A stretch of 64,000 nt of DNA, from contig CM023532.1 of the NCBI GenBank assembly GCA_013350335.1, positions 34,349,708 to 34,413,707 of the forward strand, read 5' to 3'. Positions 41,962 through 54,148 of the stretch are shown here, one piece after another. The position numbers were made by a program, and so were the translations under genes. Each line of letters starts with the position of its first letter. Positions within the stretch are counted from its first letter, which is position 1. A model generated the notes under the pieces. It had not been told where the DNA came from, made no database searches, and saw nothing but the letters and a program-made list of their open reading frames with translations. Source of the stretch: Chimonanthus salicifolius (Eukaryota; Streptophyta; Magnoliopsida; Laurales; Calycanthaceae).

Positions 41962-42904
41962 ATTTAATTGTGGGGCGGGAAATTAATATATTGTTAAAAT
42001 CAAAGTCATGACTCAATTAAGTTGGCTTACAATTGTCTTTTGGATTAAGGCGTTACGACTTACCACAAATTAAAGTTTGAATTTGTCAATTCTCTTAAGA
42101 ACAAGTACCAAATAATTGAGTTTTGCCTTGTCAACCTTTGTGTTTGGTTTTTTTTTTTCTTTCTTGATTACAACTTGGATGATGACAGTAAGACTAAAAC
42201 AAGGGAAGAAATGGTCTTAGAAAAAAATTTAAAATATTAAAAAAAAATTCTTTTGTCAATGATGTTCTTGTTGTTATTAAGTTCACATTGGCTCATGTAA
42301 TATATTAATTAAATTTTTTTTTGAATAATACAAATACTTCGGCTCTAAATTAGAGGTGAGATTAATCCTATGAATAAACGAAAGGCCAGTGATTCTTCCA
42401 TGGGTATTTTGTGTAATCTGACATGGGTATTATCCATTTGGTCCTTCGAATCGGCTCGCCGAACTCTTTGCGGTAAGTGATTCGAAGGGTTTCAGTGAGT
42501 CGATTCAAAGGGTAAAATGGATAAAACTCATATCAAATTACACAAAATATCCATAGAAAAATGGCTGCCCTAACGACAATCCAAAAGTACAATTTCAATT
42601 TGGCCTCTATGCCTAACAATCTACCTCTTCTCATTATCTTTGACTTGTAATCTTCTGAGTTCTGACCTCTTCTATTGCATTAGTATTATTATATAGATAT
42701 AACGAAATTCAAATGTTATTTCTTTACCTTTCTCTTCGGTTTGAGCCTTCAAGTCATCAACTGCCTAGATATGGATTTCGTTCCGTGGGTGTTTGAAACT
42801 AATCTTTTTACAAGTCGGCACTCATTTGAAAGTGTCTACAGACCCTAACATTGACTATTATTTTTTATTTTATTTTTATTAAATTAATTTTTTTATGATC
42901 AAAA

Positions 42905-43055
42905 GTCGGAGTAGAAATTCGATATTGGTTGATATCGACCGATATTCAGATATCAGCCGATAAATTTCTTTCTTCTAATCTTTTTTTTTTACAAAAATCA
43001 TCAATATCGGTTGACATTAGTGATATATATTGGATATCAGCCAATAAATTTCTCT
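42905..43055. repeat. ATCGGCCGAT-type element fragment upstream of dioxygenase copy 2
   Basis: Counterpart of 27241-27400 with several substitutions (gatattggttgatatcgacc; atatcagccgataaat). Present in both copies, so older than the duplication. Confidence 0.6.
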
Positions 43056-43355
43056 CTGTTAATTATTCAGAGCAAGACCACGTGAACAACTCCGAACAGG
43101 CAGTGAATCTTCTTGGAAGTGTGACGTTTTGAGGATGAACATAAAAGACTCTATTTCCTATTTCCTGAGAAGATTCTTCACTCACTCAACCCCTCAGAAT
43201 TTTTAAATTAAATTAGTCATTTTTTGTGTTGGTTCACATCAAGGGCCCTATGACAACTCAATAATTTATGAGAGGTCCTTGTCCAAGTCCCAACACCGTA
43301 CATAATAATTTAAAATATTGATGAAATGGGTCACTTCCACTCTTCCATTTCCTAC

Positions 43356-43364
43356 TATATAAAA
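43356..43364 (+). promoter_or_regulatory. TATA box of dioxygenase copy 2
   Basis: TATATAAAA about 90 bp before the ATG at 43450, in a proximal promoter nearly identical to copy 1. Further upstream, copy 2 lacks about 120 bp that copy 1 has near 27560-27710. Confidence 0.65.
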
Positions 43365-43449
43365 CAAGAGCAAGAGCAGAGTAGATCCATTGAAAATCAG
43401 GTTCTCTCTCTTCTTCTTTGCTTGAGCAAATTGAAGAAACAGAGGAAAG

Positions 43450-46400
43450 ATGGTAAGCCTTGGAACTTCAGTTCTAGTGCCAAGTGTTCAAGAGCTGGCC
43501 ACAAGGCTTAAGGACACCGTCCCATCTCGCTACCTTCGTCCCCATCAAGACCCACCAGCCATTGATGTATCCCTGCCGTCCATTCCCATCATCGACATGA
43601 ACAAGCTGCGTCTGCAACAATCCTCAGCTGATGAATTGGAGAGACTGCACTCAGCTTGCAAAGAGTGGGGCTTCTTTCAGGTTTCATCAACAACTCTCTG
43701 CTTCATTCTCTTCTTAGATATCATTGACTAACACCTTTTAATCTTTTCTATTTTATAATCTGTTAAAATAGTTTTGATAATGATAATTAATTAGAATGTT
43801 TATAATCTATTTTATTCTTTGAAAATATAGTATAGCAGTATTAAATGGTGTTAGCAAAGTTCCACGTTGCCACTGAATATTTGAGTCCTAGAGTATATAA
43901 GCACATGGGCACCCTCTCTTTTTAAGTCAGTTTTGAAGGATGTATTTTACTCGCGTGTTTAACATGATATCAAAGCAGAGGTCCAGCCCTGGTGTTGAGG
44001 GGGAGTATTAGCAAACTCCACGTTATCAGTGGATCTTTGGGTCTTGGAGTTCATAAGCACATGGGCACTCTCTCCTTTCAAGTAAGAATGAGTTTACTCA
44101 TGTAATTAACAAATAGAACCCTCAATATGTATTACCAATACAAAATTTTTAAAAATCTTATAATCGGTATTGGAAATTGATCTGGACATACAGTACTTTT
44201 GGTCATACATAATCTAAATATTCAGAGTAAATTTAAGATAAATGATCAATTGTGTACTGGGTTGTCCGGTCTTACCATATGCATCTAATCATGGACCCCA
44301 TTAAATAAGGAGATGAGGGGTCTGTTTGAATGGTCTTTCGGTTAATTAGATTGATCAAGCTGTGTTTTAAAAGACATAAAGTTTAGAGATTTAAAAAAAT
44401 GAAAATGAGAATTTGAGAGTATAAAAACATGGCTTCATGAATCCGATGAAAGTGATTGCATGGGTAAACATCTTATTAAACTTAGTAACTTAATATTTTA
44501 AAACTTTGAATTTTACCAATGAATAGTGGATATCTAAGACATAACTTTATTTTGGTCAAATCTCTTGCACTTTATCTTTTTCTTTGAAAAAGATACAATA
44601 TTGAGTTTTTTATCTCTTGCAGATTGTCATTTCTTTTTCATTCAAGTGTTTTCATGTAAATTCACTTTCTTCTTTATATTAATTTTCTCTAAAACAGAAT
44701 CCATGCAAGCAGAGGAACACTAAAAATCTTAATTTTGTTTTTCTGATTGTTGTTATGCAGTTGATAAACCATGGAGTTAGCTCTTCATTGATAGATAAGA
44801 TGAAGACTGATATGAAGGACTTGTTCAACCTTCCATTAGAAGAGAAGAAGAAATACTGGCAGCAGGCAGACGATCTTGAGGGATTTGGGAATGCCTTTGT
44901 TCAATCAGAAGAGCAAAAGCTTGATTGGGGAGACATGTTCTTCTTGACTACTCTCCCAAATTCCTTGAGGAAGCCCCGTTTATTTGATCACCTCCCTTCA
45001 TCTTTCAGGTCAGCATCTATACATTTCAACAAATTCACATAATAATCCTGTCACAAATTCCACAGCCCGAAATGATTTTGAAGAAAACATTTTCATCTAT
45101 CAAACAGCTCGATTGATAGGCACATCGTCGAACCACATAAATCTTACTGTGTTTCTATGTGTTTGCTTGAGTTTTCACTGTATCATGAATTTGTTTATTC
45201 CCAATGCATTTCGAATCATTCTATCAACAACCCAATTTTGGATAGGCCAAAAAAATATTACCAGCAATGGTTAAAACACTGATTAAGTGCTGCTTTCGGA
45301 TCATGATCCATTTGAAAACTAGCAATTGAAAGGTCCAATTGTTGTTTTCACATGTGTTGGATGAGACAAATATCTTGTTCATTGGTGTTCAGATCCGCTG
45401 AGGTGGTTTCTACTATCCATTTGTTAGTAGAAGCATTCTAAGCTAAGCAGCGAGAAAAGATGATCTGACATGATATCATATTTGCAAACTATAAAAAATT
45501 TTATTAAGAAATTATTTGATGGGGCAGCGAAGAAGTTTCACATCGGTTGTGAGGGGAGAGATTTAAGATTTATAAGGGACTTGGGTCACTTCACCTATTA
45601 AGCTAGTCTTTTGGGCTAGATACTTAGTCCTAACAAGTGATATCAGACCCATATTCCAAGGCCAACGCATGTAGACTGAGAGGATCTCCTACTCGGAAGG
45701 GATGGCGGATGACATTCTATCCACCGAAGAGCCTTGTTCGAGGGAGGGATTGTTGGAACAACGAACAAATCTCACATTGGCTGTGAAGGGGAAGATCTAG
45801 GAACTTATAAGGGACTTGGGTCACTCCACCTATTAGGCTTGTCTTTTGGACTAGATACCCTGCCCTAATATTATTAAACATATTATTCAAAGAAAAATTT
45901 CTAATTTTTCTACTTCTTTAAATCCAAAGTAGACCCGAATAATAGCTGTTTAGTCTAGAAGCTAAAGGTTCTCTAACATTGCAGGGAGACCATGGAGGCT
46001 TACTCAATGGAGTTGCAGAGTCTTGCCATGACCGTCTTTGGTTTTATGTCTAGAGCTTTAGGTGTGAAAGGTGATGAGCTTAACGAGCTTTTTGATGGTG
46101 GTTTCCAGTCTTTGAGGCTGAATTGCTATCCCCCATGTCCACAACCTGAGTCGGTGGTCGGCCTTTCGCCGCACAGTGATGGAGGGGGGCTCACCATCCT
46201 CCTTCAGGCTAATGAAATGGAAGGCCTTCAGGTGAAGAAAGAAGGCTTGTGGGTTCCTGTTAAGCCCCTCCCAAATGCTTTTGTAATCAACATAGGAGAT
46301 TGTTTGGAGGTAAGTTTTTTATACAATTTCTCTCTTCAATATTAGATTGTAATTATTTATATAATTCTATGCAATTAACTAATTACATTATGAGAATCAT

Positions 46401-46772
46401 TAGTAACATTGTATTATACAAAACGATCAGTAACTTAATCCGAATACTTTAATAATACTATGTTATATTGGTATGAAATTGTATGATTTGCAGATAATAA
46501 CCAATGGGGTGTATCCAAGCATTGAGCACCGGGGGATGGTGAATTCGACACAAGAGAGGCTTTCGATTGCTGCATTCCACAGTCCGAAGATGACAGCAGA
46601 GATTGGGCCTTTGCGGAGTCTGATCAGCCCGGAAAACCCAGCATTATTCAGAAGGGTTGGAGCAGAGAAATTTTACCAAGATCTCTTTGCTAGGAAGCTG
46701 GAAGGCAAGGCATTCGTCGACTCTATGAGGGTAGAACATGAAGAAGGCAGTGCTGCTGTCGCTACTGATTAA
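43450..46772 (+). CDS. SRG1-like 2-oxoglutarate/Fe(II)-dependent dioxygenase, copy 2 (4 exons, 360 aa)
   Basis: Exons: 43450-43680, 44761-45008, 45985-46309, 46494-46772. Identical exon lengths and phases to copy 1, ending in TAA. H223, D225, H280 and R290-x-S292 are all kept, so catalysis of an O2/2-oxoglutarate oxidation is expected; substrate unknown. Replacements relative to copy 1: H20L, E21K, L180F, R244K, D246E, S266C, N298S, and three near the C terminus where [12 protein letters not shown] becomes [12 protein letters not shown]. About ten silent changes accompany them. None touches the metal or co-substrate ligands; the C-terminal changes lie in the region that often caps the active site in this family. 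The same TRIMs occupy introns 1 and 2. It is a recent tandem duplicate, apparently functional. Confidence 0.95.
43849..44111 (+). mobile_element. TRIM-like element in intron 1 of dioxygenase copy 2
   Basis: Same insertion as 28345-28587 but with a longer LTR 1 that retains accactgaatattt-like sequence missing from copy 1. LTR-like ends TGTTAGC and TTAACA; primer-site-like gatatcaaagcagag follows LTR 1. Confidence 0.75.
45517..45870 (+). mobile_element. Complete TRIM retrotransposon in intron 2 of dioxygenase copy 2
   Basis: Counterpart of 30005-30355, flanked by TTATT on both sides (45512-45516 and 45871-45875). LTR 2 starts TGTTGGAACAACG at 45750. LTR ends are slightly decayed (ctaata instead of ctaaca). 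Confidence 0.88.
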
Positions 46773-46869
46773 AATTCAATGTCTCTATTGCAGATATTAG
46801 AAATGCTCCTCCATTAAGCATATATTAGCATGTATTGCTTGTAAATTATGACAAGAATAATGTTATAAA

Positions 46870-47110
46870 CACATTAAGGCTTAATAAAATTTTTGAGGTA
46901 GAACTCATTCTCAAACCTCAAGTGTTATATGGAGTAATTGTATTTGCACTGGGCACGCGGAACCTACTCTGATACCATGTTAGAAAACCATGATTTGATA
47001 ATATTCTTAAGGTAGAACTCTCTCACAAAAACTAGCCATTGAGAGGAGGGTGTCCAAGTATTATATGAAGTTATTGGTTTTTTGAATTAACCGATGTGAG
47101 AATTTTTGGA
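46870..47110 (-). mobile_element. TRIM-like element, minus strand, downstream of dioxygenase copy 2 (shortened)
   Basis: Counterpart of 31335-31680. About 90 bp between the first LTR segment and the primer-site-like region are missing compared with copy 1. The ctctgataccatgttag segment is the minus-strand primer site and LTR edge. Confidence 0.55.
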
Positions 47111-47194
47111 AAAGAGATTTTTCAAGAGTAGCTCATTGGGCTGTGTTTAGACGAGGAGAATATGAAGTAGGAGATTCTCTAAGAGTAAGGATAG

Positions 47195-47270
47195 GAGAAC
47201 TTTTCCGTCTTCTCTTTTCAATACTGTTATTTAGCTCTCCGTCTTCTCTTTTCAGTACTGTTATTTAGCT
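47195..47270. repeat. Tandem duplication of about 37 bp, only in copy 2
   Basis: The ccgtcttctcttttca...tactgttatttagct segment appears twice in succession. Copy 1 has a single unit near 31757-31795. Confidence 0.85.
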
Positions 47271-48950
47271 GAGGTGGAGAACACCATCTTCTTTTGAAGA
47301 AGAAAAAAAATCACTATTTACAAGCTTCACTTTCTCTTGAAAAATGCATCTAAATCAAGAAAAGCTGGACTTCTCAAGAAGAAGTCTTCTCACATTCTCC
47401 AATCAAAATTCAGCCTTAGAGTACCAAATGTTACTCCTACTAGGTATGGTTACATGATTCTATCAAACACTTTTCTTTCCTCAATCTAACACTGTGGACC
47501 CAAGATTTTAAAGGGATGGATCTGACTCGAATATGACCTAATTGCATCTCTTCAGATGGATGATCCAAGGGGCTGAGTTAGAAATTTTCTCTGGGACCTG
47601 CATATAACTTGGATTCTCTAAGGGGGCCAATGATGATTTCCATGTAACATCTAAATTAAACTTCGATTAAGCTAGGTACTTTGTGAATAAAGTCATCAAC
47701 TTAATTTAATAATAAGATTAGAATCGATTACTTTGATGGATCAACTCTAAAGAAGTAAATTTAATAGAAAAATTATAATAAACGTCTTCATGGTCTTTAC
47801 TTGATGTCTACTCAAATCAAATGTGCCGCAAATTTGTTGTATATAGGGTAAACAAATTCAACAGCTCTACAAAATTTGACTTGACTTAATTATTTGAATT
47901 GAACCTGGGTATTTTAAATGATTATGGAATAAAATTGTGTGACCCAAATACAAGATAGACCCGAACTGATTAACCCATTTTAATATACAAGTAAATAATG
48001 TGTCGAGAGTTGTTAACTTGAACTCGAAATCGACTTGACCCGACTGACCAGACCCAATTACTAAAATTGAACCTAAGCATTTTAAATGGGTATAGGTTAA
48101 AAATTTGTAACTCGAGCCCGAAAGAAACTTGAACCAATTTAAACCTATTAATAAACAAGTAATGAGTTAAAGATCGTTAATTCAAAGCTGAATAAGACCC
48201 GACCCTAAATTGATCCATTTTAGTCCTATATAATTAGGTGTGGTGTAAAGGACATAAAAATGAATAGAGTGGATATAAAGTTTCATCCCATCTCATTATC
48301 TTACCTTTTGATATTAAATTTTTAGAAATCAATAACTTATTTATTGAAATTTAAAAGTCACAAATTATATGACTTTAATTTTATTCACTCTATAGATCTA
48401 TATAAGCACTTATCCAATACACCTATCTATCTAGGACTTATGGTTGAAATCCTATGAGCAAATCTCATTTGAAAAATTATAATCTTGATTGGGCACTTAA
48501 AAATATAATAGAAAGGCTCTCATTATAGCACTTTCTTTTTTAAAATGGGCCATCTTAATTACTTTTTGTCGAGTTAAAGTGTATGGAAAAAGCATGTGTG
48601 CCCTAAATCAGGGCTTTGAAGGAAAAGATAAAGCATTTTGTCCCAAAAAGAAGAAAATGAAAGAGAAGTATATGCCTTGATTTTACATTGCTTTAGGGTG
48701 TTGCCACTGGCCTTACAGAGAAAAGCAAAATATCAGAAAATCTGAAAATTATAAAATTTATTCCTTTATTTATTTGAGAAAATTAATTATAAAAATAATA
48801 CTATATTTAGGTTAGATCCATGTCATTTAATAAATGTGTTATGTCAAGTCATGGAAAGCCAAGTACTAAAATCTTTATTTCTATTAGAAATGAATGAAAT
48901 ATTATCTCGCTGAATGAAAAGAATTCTCCATTTCTTATAAAAATTTCTAG

Positions 48951-49004
48951 TGTCTCATATCAAATAGATTTGTTGGAATCTCATATCAAATAGATTTGTT
49001 GGAA
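48951..49004. repeat. Tandem duplication of about 26 bp, only in copy 2
   Basis: tctcatatcaaatagatttg followed by ttgga is repeated back to back. Copy 1 has one unit near 33137-33160. Confidence 0.85.
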
Positions 49005-49346
49005 GAAAAGAGAAATATCTCATTTTTTATATTTTTTTTTACAAAGAGTACTTGTTCAGGAGAAGAAGAAAGAGACTTATTTTCTATCAACTGAAAAAAA
49101 TGACAAATAATCTCTAAAAAAATCGTTAAAAACAAGAATTGTAAATCAATTTCTTAGTCATAAATTTTTCAAATTCAAGTTACCTAGATGTGTTAAGATT
49201 AGAATTCTCAAGTTCAATGATATCCTAAATTAGTATTACAGGTGGGTCAATGGATGTGGAACTTAGGTTTCATTTGATAATATCTATATGGAATATGGGT
49301 TTCTTGTGTGAAATTGATGCAAACCAACACCTCAATCTATTGCCAT

Positions 49347-49513
49347 AAGTTTTTTTTTTTGATTAACGTATGAGAAATTTAGACAAAGTTCTACAAAAAC
49401 CCTCCACGCATGAGTTCACTACTCATAAGGCATACCAAAGTTAGGTCATAGGGGCTCGAACCGACAACCTCCCGCTTCCTGACGCGGGAGGCAACCAATT
49501 GAGCGACACCCAA
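49347..49513 (-). mobile_element. tRNA-derived SINE (family A), minus strand, left half of an inverted pair (copy 2)
   Basis: Minus-strand A box (cgctcaattggttgcc), cccgcgtcaggaagcgggagg hairpin and B box (gtcggttcgagcccc), body and A run. Counterpart of 33479-33648, with a better preserved B box. Confidence 0.85.
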
Positions 49514-49690
49514 TACCCACATGGGTGTAGCTCAACTGGTTGTCTCCCGCCTCAGGAAACGAAAAGTTGCGGGTTCGAGCCCCCGTGATTTAATTTTGGT
49601 ATGTTCTAAGGATAGTGGACTCATCCGTGAGAATTTTAGTAGGACTGTGTGTGAATTTCCCATACGTAAATCCAAAAAAAAAAAAAAAAG
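49514..49690 (+). mobile_element. tRNA-derived SINE (family A), plus strand, right half of an inverted pair (copy 2)
   Basis: A box gggtgtagctcaactgg, B box gcgggttcgagcccc, body, and an A run at 49674-49689. Counterpart of 33649-33795. The open frame across it (49521-49721) is not a gene. Confidence 0.88.
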
Positions 49691-50439
49691 AGTTTACATG
49701 ATTATTAGAGTCAATATATAGGATTAGGATATAATCACATTGACTCAAGCATCATTGGCTATATGAACAATCCAATTGCAATTTGGCTTCTTTATTGTGG
49801 ATCTTCTATATTCCTTTCTCTTTCTCTCTCATCTACTTGGGTCTTTGTCATAGTTTAAAAGTTCAAAACAACTTTGATGAATTGGTTTGAATTGATTCAA
49901 AAGGACGAGATCTCAAATTGAGTAAGTTAATAAAATTTATTGAATTTTTTTAAGTCAAGTCGAAAAACTAAGTTGAGTTATTGAATTGTTGGATATTGAA
50001 TTGAATTCGAGTTCCGAGTGATTGAACTTTGATCTTAGGGTATTTTTGTGTGCTTACTCAAGCCTTTCATGAATTGATTCATGGATTAAAATTATCAACC
50101 TTGGGTCTGTGAGTTGATTTTAGAATGAATTTTGGCTAAATTATATGGAATTAGTGTATTAGATATGATATTAATAAAAATACAGGAATAGATGTAGATC
50201 CCCCAAAGCCTAAACAAACAATAATAAAAGTTCTGTGTATGAACCAACTTTGAAATATTGGCCAAACCCGATAAATTGGGCCCTTAGTGGGCTGACAAAT
50301 GTTGGATGGCGTTTCGGATATATCAACTCATTTTCAACCCATTTTGAGCCCCATATTTTTTTATTTCAAAATTTAAATCACTTGAAATTTTGTATATATT
50401 GGTTTTGAACCCATTTTTGAAATCTTGACATTTCACCTG

Positions 50440-50580
50440 AGTCCACATGCTTGGCTTGGGGATATGGCTTTGATACTACTTGTTAAGATTGGATATCCAG
50501 CCCAAACGGCTTGTCTATTAGATGGAACGACACAAGTTCTTTATAACTCTCTAAATCTTCTCATTCACAACTAATGCAGG
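50440..50580 (-). mobile_element. TRIM fragment, minus strand (primer site plus LTR)
   Basis: ggctttgatactacttgtta at about 50467-50486 is the inverse of a tRNA-iMet-like primer site joined to an LTR end. The following caagttctttataactctc and ttcacaac are the inverse of the LTR body seen at 24424 and 30005. It lies just outside the duplication. Confidence 0.6.
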
Positions 50581-53500
50581 GCTTATTTGCTGTCTCATAT
50601 GAATGGGGCCAGTTGACATCTAAAACATGAGAGAATTTGGCCAAAAAAGCTAAAAGCCTGAAGGACCCAATTTGCAAGAGAAGGAGCTAGGCCCAAACTA
50701 AATCCGGCCCAAATCTCAAATCCCCCATCGTCATTTACATGCATTAAAGCCAGTTACTTGACTCTTAAAGCCATAATTACTCGGCAAACTCTGTCAATGA
50801 TTTATTTATTTGCTAAGGCGTTGCCTTTATTAAGAGGGGCAGAATAGATATAGCTCAGACCACAGACAACATTAAACTCATGGAAGATATGCTCAAGATC
50901 TCTACACTGCAAAAAGTTTAGATCCAACGGCTGAGATTGGATCTACCCAAGATTGATCAACCCACGTAAAGCCCATAGCCTTGTACTTGAAAGATTTGGT
51001 TGCTTCAAATCTACAAGACAGGTCACACACCTCGAGCCTCAATGAGAAATAAAGTGAGCAGACAGAGATACCAAAATTCTGCACTGCTAGTCAATGTCTA
51101 ATATATACCTCTATAGGGGTGTCTCTATTTGCTCCAGGCACTCTATGTGGTATGTACTTTATCTTAGATAAAGGCCCGAGAAATTCTGCAGGTTATTTGG
51201 GCCAGAAAGTACATAAAGAATCCAACTTGACCCTTGACTGATCCACACCATTCAATTGATGGGACATGGCCAAGTGACAAAAATCTTCTCCATTGAAAGA
51301 CAACATACATATATAATTGGAATCGAAAGCGCTAACTTGACATCGGCATGGGGCAGAGGTCCTCATGGGTGGGTTAAAAGAAAGGGTGGCCATCACCCTA
51401 CTTTTCTTTTAGACACCTCATTTTTTAATTTTGTGTAAAAGCTATTATTTTATTTTTTTTAAAAAAAGGATAATTCCTTTATAAAAAAATTGAGAGATAA
51501 AATGATAATTTCGCATAAAATTTTAATATAGGGTGTCTCTTAAAAGAAAAGTAGTGTCTAAATAGATATCCAAAAGAAATTGTTGAATAATTTTTGCCTT
51601 TGATAATTTGAGATAAAAAATCAATCTTTGAATAAATATTTTATCCATTTTGATGAATAAGATGGAATTAATAGGATTAGATATAAATCTAAAGAAGAAA
51701 AATAATATTTTTAATGATTTAGATTTTGTAATTGTTTTAATGATCAAAGTGTTCAAGTCTATTAAAATATTTAACTAATTTTTGAAACATGTAAGAGCGT
51801 TCTTAACTCTACATACACCGGCAACTTTATGAGGAATGCCCCTTTGAGGTGGAGTGAATCATGACCGGCCACTCTTCTAGACTTAACTAGTATGTGTGAA
51901 TTGAAAATTTTATACATATCTATAGAATTAATCTCACCTCTAATGTGAGTGAGAATACCCATATTCACCTCCAATATGAATTAGAAAGATCTTCTTCTTA
52001 AAACAGATTCTTAGAGATCACTCTAACTCCACTGAGTTAATTAGATTTTGTAATTGAATGAGCCTCTCATGCATAAAATTATGTTGTCCTAGTACAAATA
52101 ATAATAATAATAATAAATCAAATGTTCAATATCATTGTGACTTCCAACGTACCCAGCTTTAGGCAAATAAAAGAACCCCCTTTTAATTGTAAATTTCATT
52201 TTTTATTGTATCAAATAGCTAGAGAAGCCTAGGATACTGATTTTGTCAATCCAAATATCCACAGCCCTAATTTGATTTGACAGGATTGGTGGACTTCATT
52301 TATTGCCACATGACAATGTGATGTAAATAGCAAATAGGTCACTAATTTAGCATATTAGGGTGGCCATACTGAATTTGACGTACATATTATTGGGATACAA
52401 TTGTTTATCATAACCATTTTGTTTAGTGATTTGAACACCATTTTTTTTTTAAATCAAGAGTTAGTAGTTTGAATACGTTCATCCCACGTCCCCTGTTTAC
52501 AGTTGTATTGGCTTCAACTTGGCTGAAATTCAATGACGGGGTGAAGTTGGAGCTTCACTTGTTTTAAGAAAAGGGTTGCCAAACCCGACTGCGTATCTGA
52601 TTGAGACAAACATTTGATATTGGCAGGCAAGTCAATTTGTTCACACAGAGTAAATCTTCAGAAAGTGATCCTTCATTGGAGTCATCCGGAATTTAATTCA
52701 AGACTTCAATCGTGAAATCTTTTATCTCAACCACCAAGCCAATCCCTTGGGTTCATTGGCAATTCGATTTGTTCACAATTGCTGGCAACAATCGGGTGTG
52801 TGTGCATGCGCACATGCTTTGGTTGGATATGGTGATATGCACTAGTAATACTGTAGCTGCTTCAGGTGTGGTATTATTGGTTGAATGTCAAGTACATGTG
52901 CTAATGCCTATATGCACTAGCTCTTTGATGGAACTGACTGTTATCTTCATAAGCAGGGGAAAAAAAATGAAACAATGAGCACCTTCAAATTGTTTCTTCC
53001 CAAAATTGTTGGTAAATCCTTCCTTTATGGAATAATTAGCCCCAACAAACAGCATGTTCTCCCCTAGAATGCGTATACATGAATGTAACAGGTTAAAGAT
53101 GAATTCACAAGGCAAATACAGATCTTAAATCTGTTGAATATAGGTTCTCATGTCAAGCTGTTCCTGCAAACTGTTAGCAAGAATAACTCGAATGTTAATT
53201 TTAACCTAGCAGTGATATGGCAGGGTACTGGAGCCATATTCAGCGACCATTATTGACAAACATGAAGAGAGGACTACCAATCATCGGATACAAATATAAC
53301 TTCCACATCAAGTGGACAAAAGAGGATGACAGATTGACAGGAAACAAGATCATGGCTTTTGAACATGAAACAGTAACAGCATTATGTGCGAAGGATATGC
53401 AAACCAAGGATCTTTACCTTCAAAGATGGTGTTCAAGGCAGTAACATAACTCATGTGAAATACGCAAATTATGAAGTTTAGAACCCAAGAATTCAAGACA

Positions 53501-53950
53501 CTAAGAGAGGAAGAGCAACATTTTGATGAGAATTAGAAAATAGCATGAAAAGTTGTTTGCAGGTCGTTTTGAGTAATGAATTTGATATGGAGAAATGAGA
53601 AAGTAGCATTTACATAGGAAAACATCCTTGAAAAACGATGAGAGAAATGTGCAGCCTAGGTTATGTCTATCTAGAAAAGATGAGGTAAAGATTGCGACGA
53701 ATTATGAAAATCAAGGTTTGATGATCCTTAATATGTGCAAATTGTGAGTGGGCTATGAAGGGCTACAAGAGAATTGATCGGTGTAAAAAGGAAAGAGTAT
53801 AGTTTAGTTGGCAAGTGCTAAATGATGCAACCATAAAGTTGCGATTAGAGTTATATAGGAAAGAGACGTGGGAAACAATTTTCCTATACAATCATGAGTG
53901 CCAACCCCACACAAATGGCATATATTGTTTTATTTATTTATTTGAGTGAT
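50581..53950. other. Non-coding stretch without a recognised gene
   Basis: Only short chance open frames on both strands, none with family resemblance or splice context. I see nothing specific here. Confidence 0.5.
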
Positions 53951-54148
53951 AACAGTGAAAACCCGTGAGGGTTGACTTGGCGGTCAAGAAGTCGCTTGAG
54001 ATGCGGGAAGTCTTGGGTTCGAGTCCACTCTCAACACAAAAGGGCCACTCCTTATAGTGTTACCCGATGTATGTGGATAAGGAGGTTTGCACATGCCCTA
54101 AGGATTAATCAGGTGCTCTAAGAGGCCTGGACACCTTAGTCTTAAAAA
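53951..54148 (+). mobile_element. tRNA-derived SINE (family B)
   Basis: A second SINE type: gacttggcggtcaagaagtc (A-box region) and tcttgggttcgagtcc (B box). The body has gttacccgatgtatgtgg, taatcaggtgctctaag and aggcctggacacc, ending in an A-rich tail. Its 3' half recurs at 59330-59425. It is distinct from family A by body sequence. Confidence 0.75.

Larger units (their letters stand above)
34291..50195. repeat. Tandem segmental duplication, copy 2 (about 15.9 kb)
   Basis: Direct-orientation copy of 22125-34290. Extra length comes from insertions absent from copy 1: 34488-34902 (hAT-like), 34983-36379 (TIR element), about 36455-36840, about 37440-38635 (block with a SINE) and about 47655-47945, plus several short tandem duplications. 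Similarity to copy 1 stops after gatatgatattaataaaaat near 50190. Confidence 0.92.
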
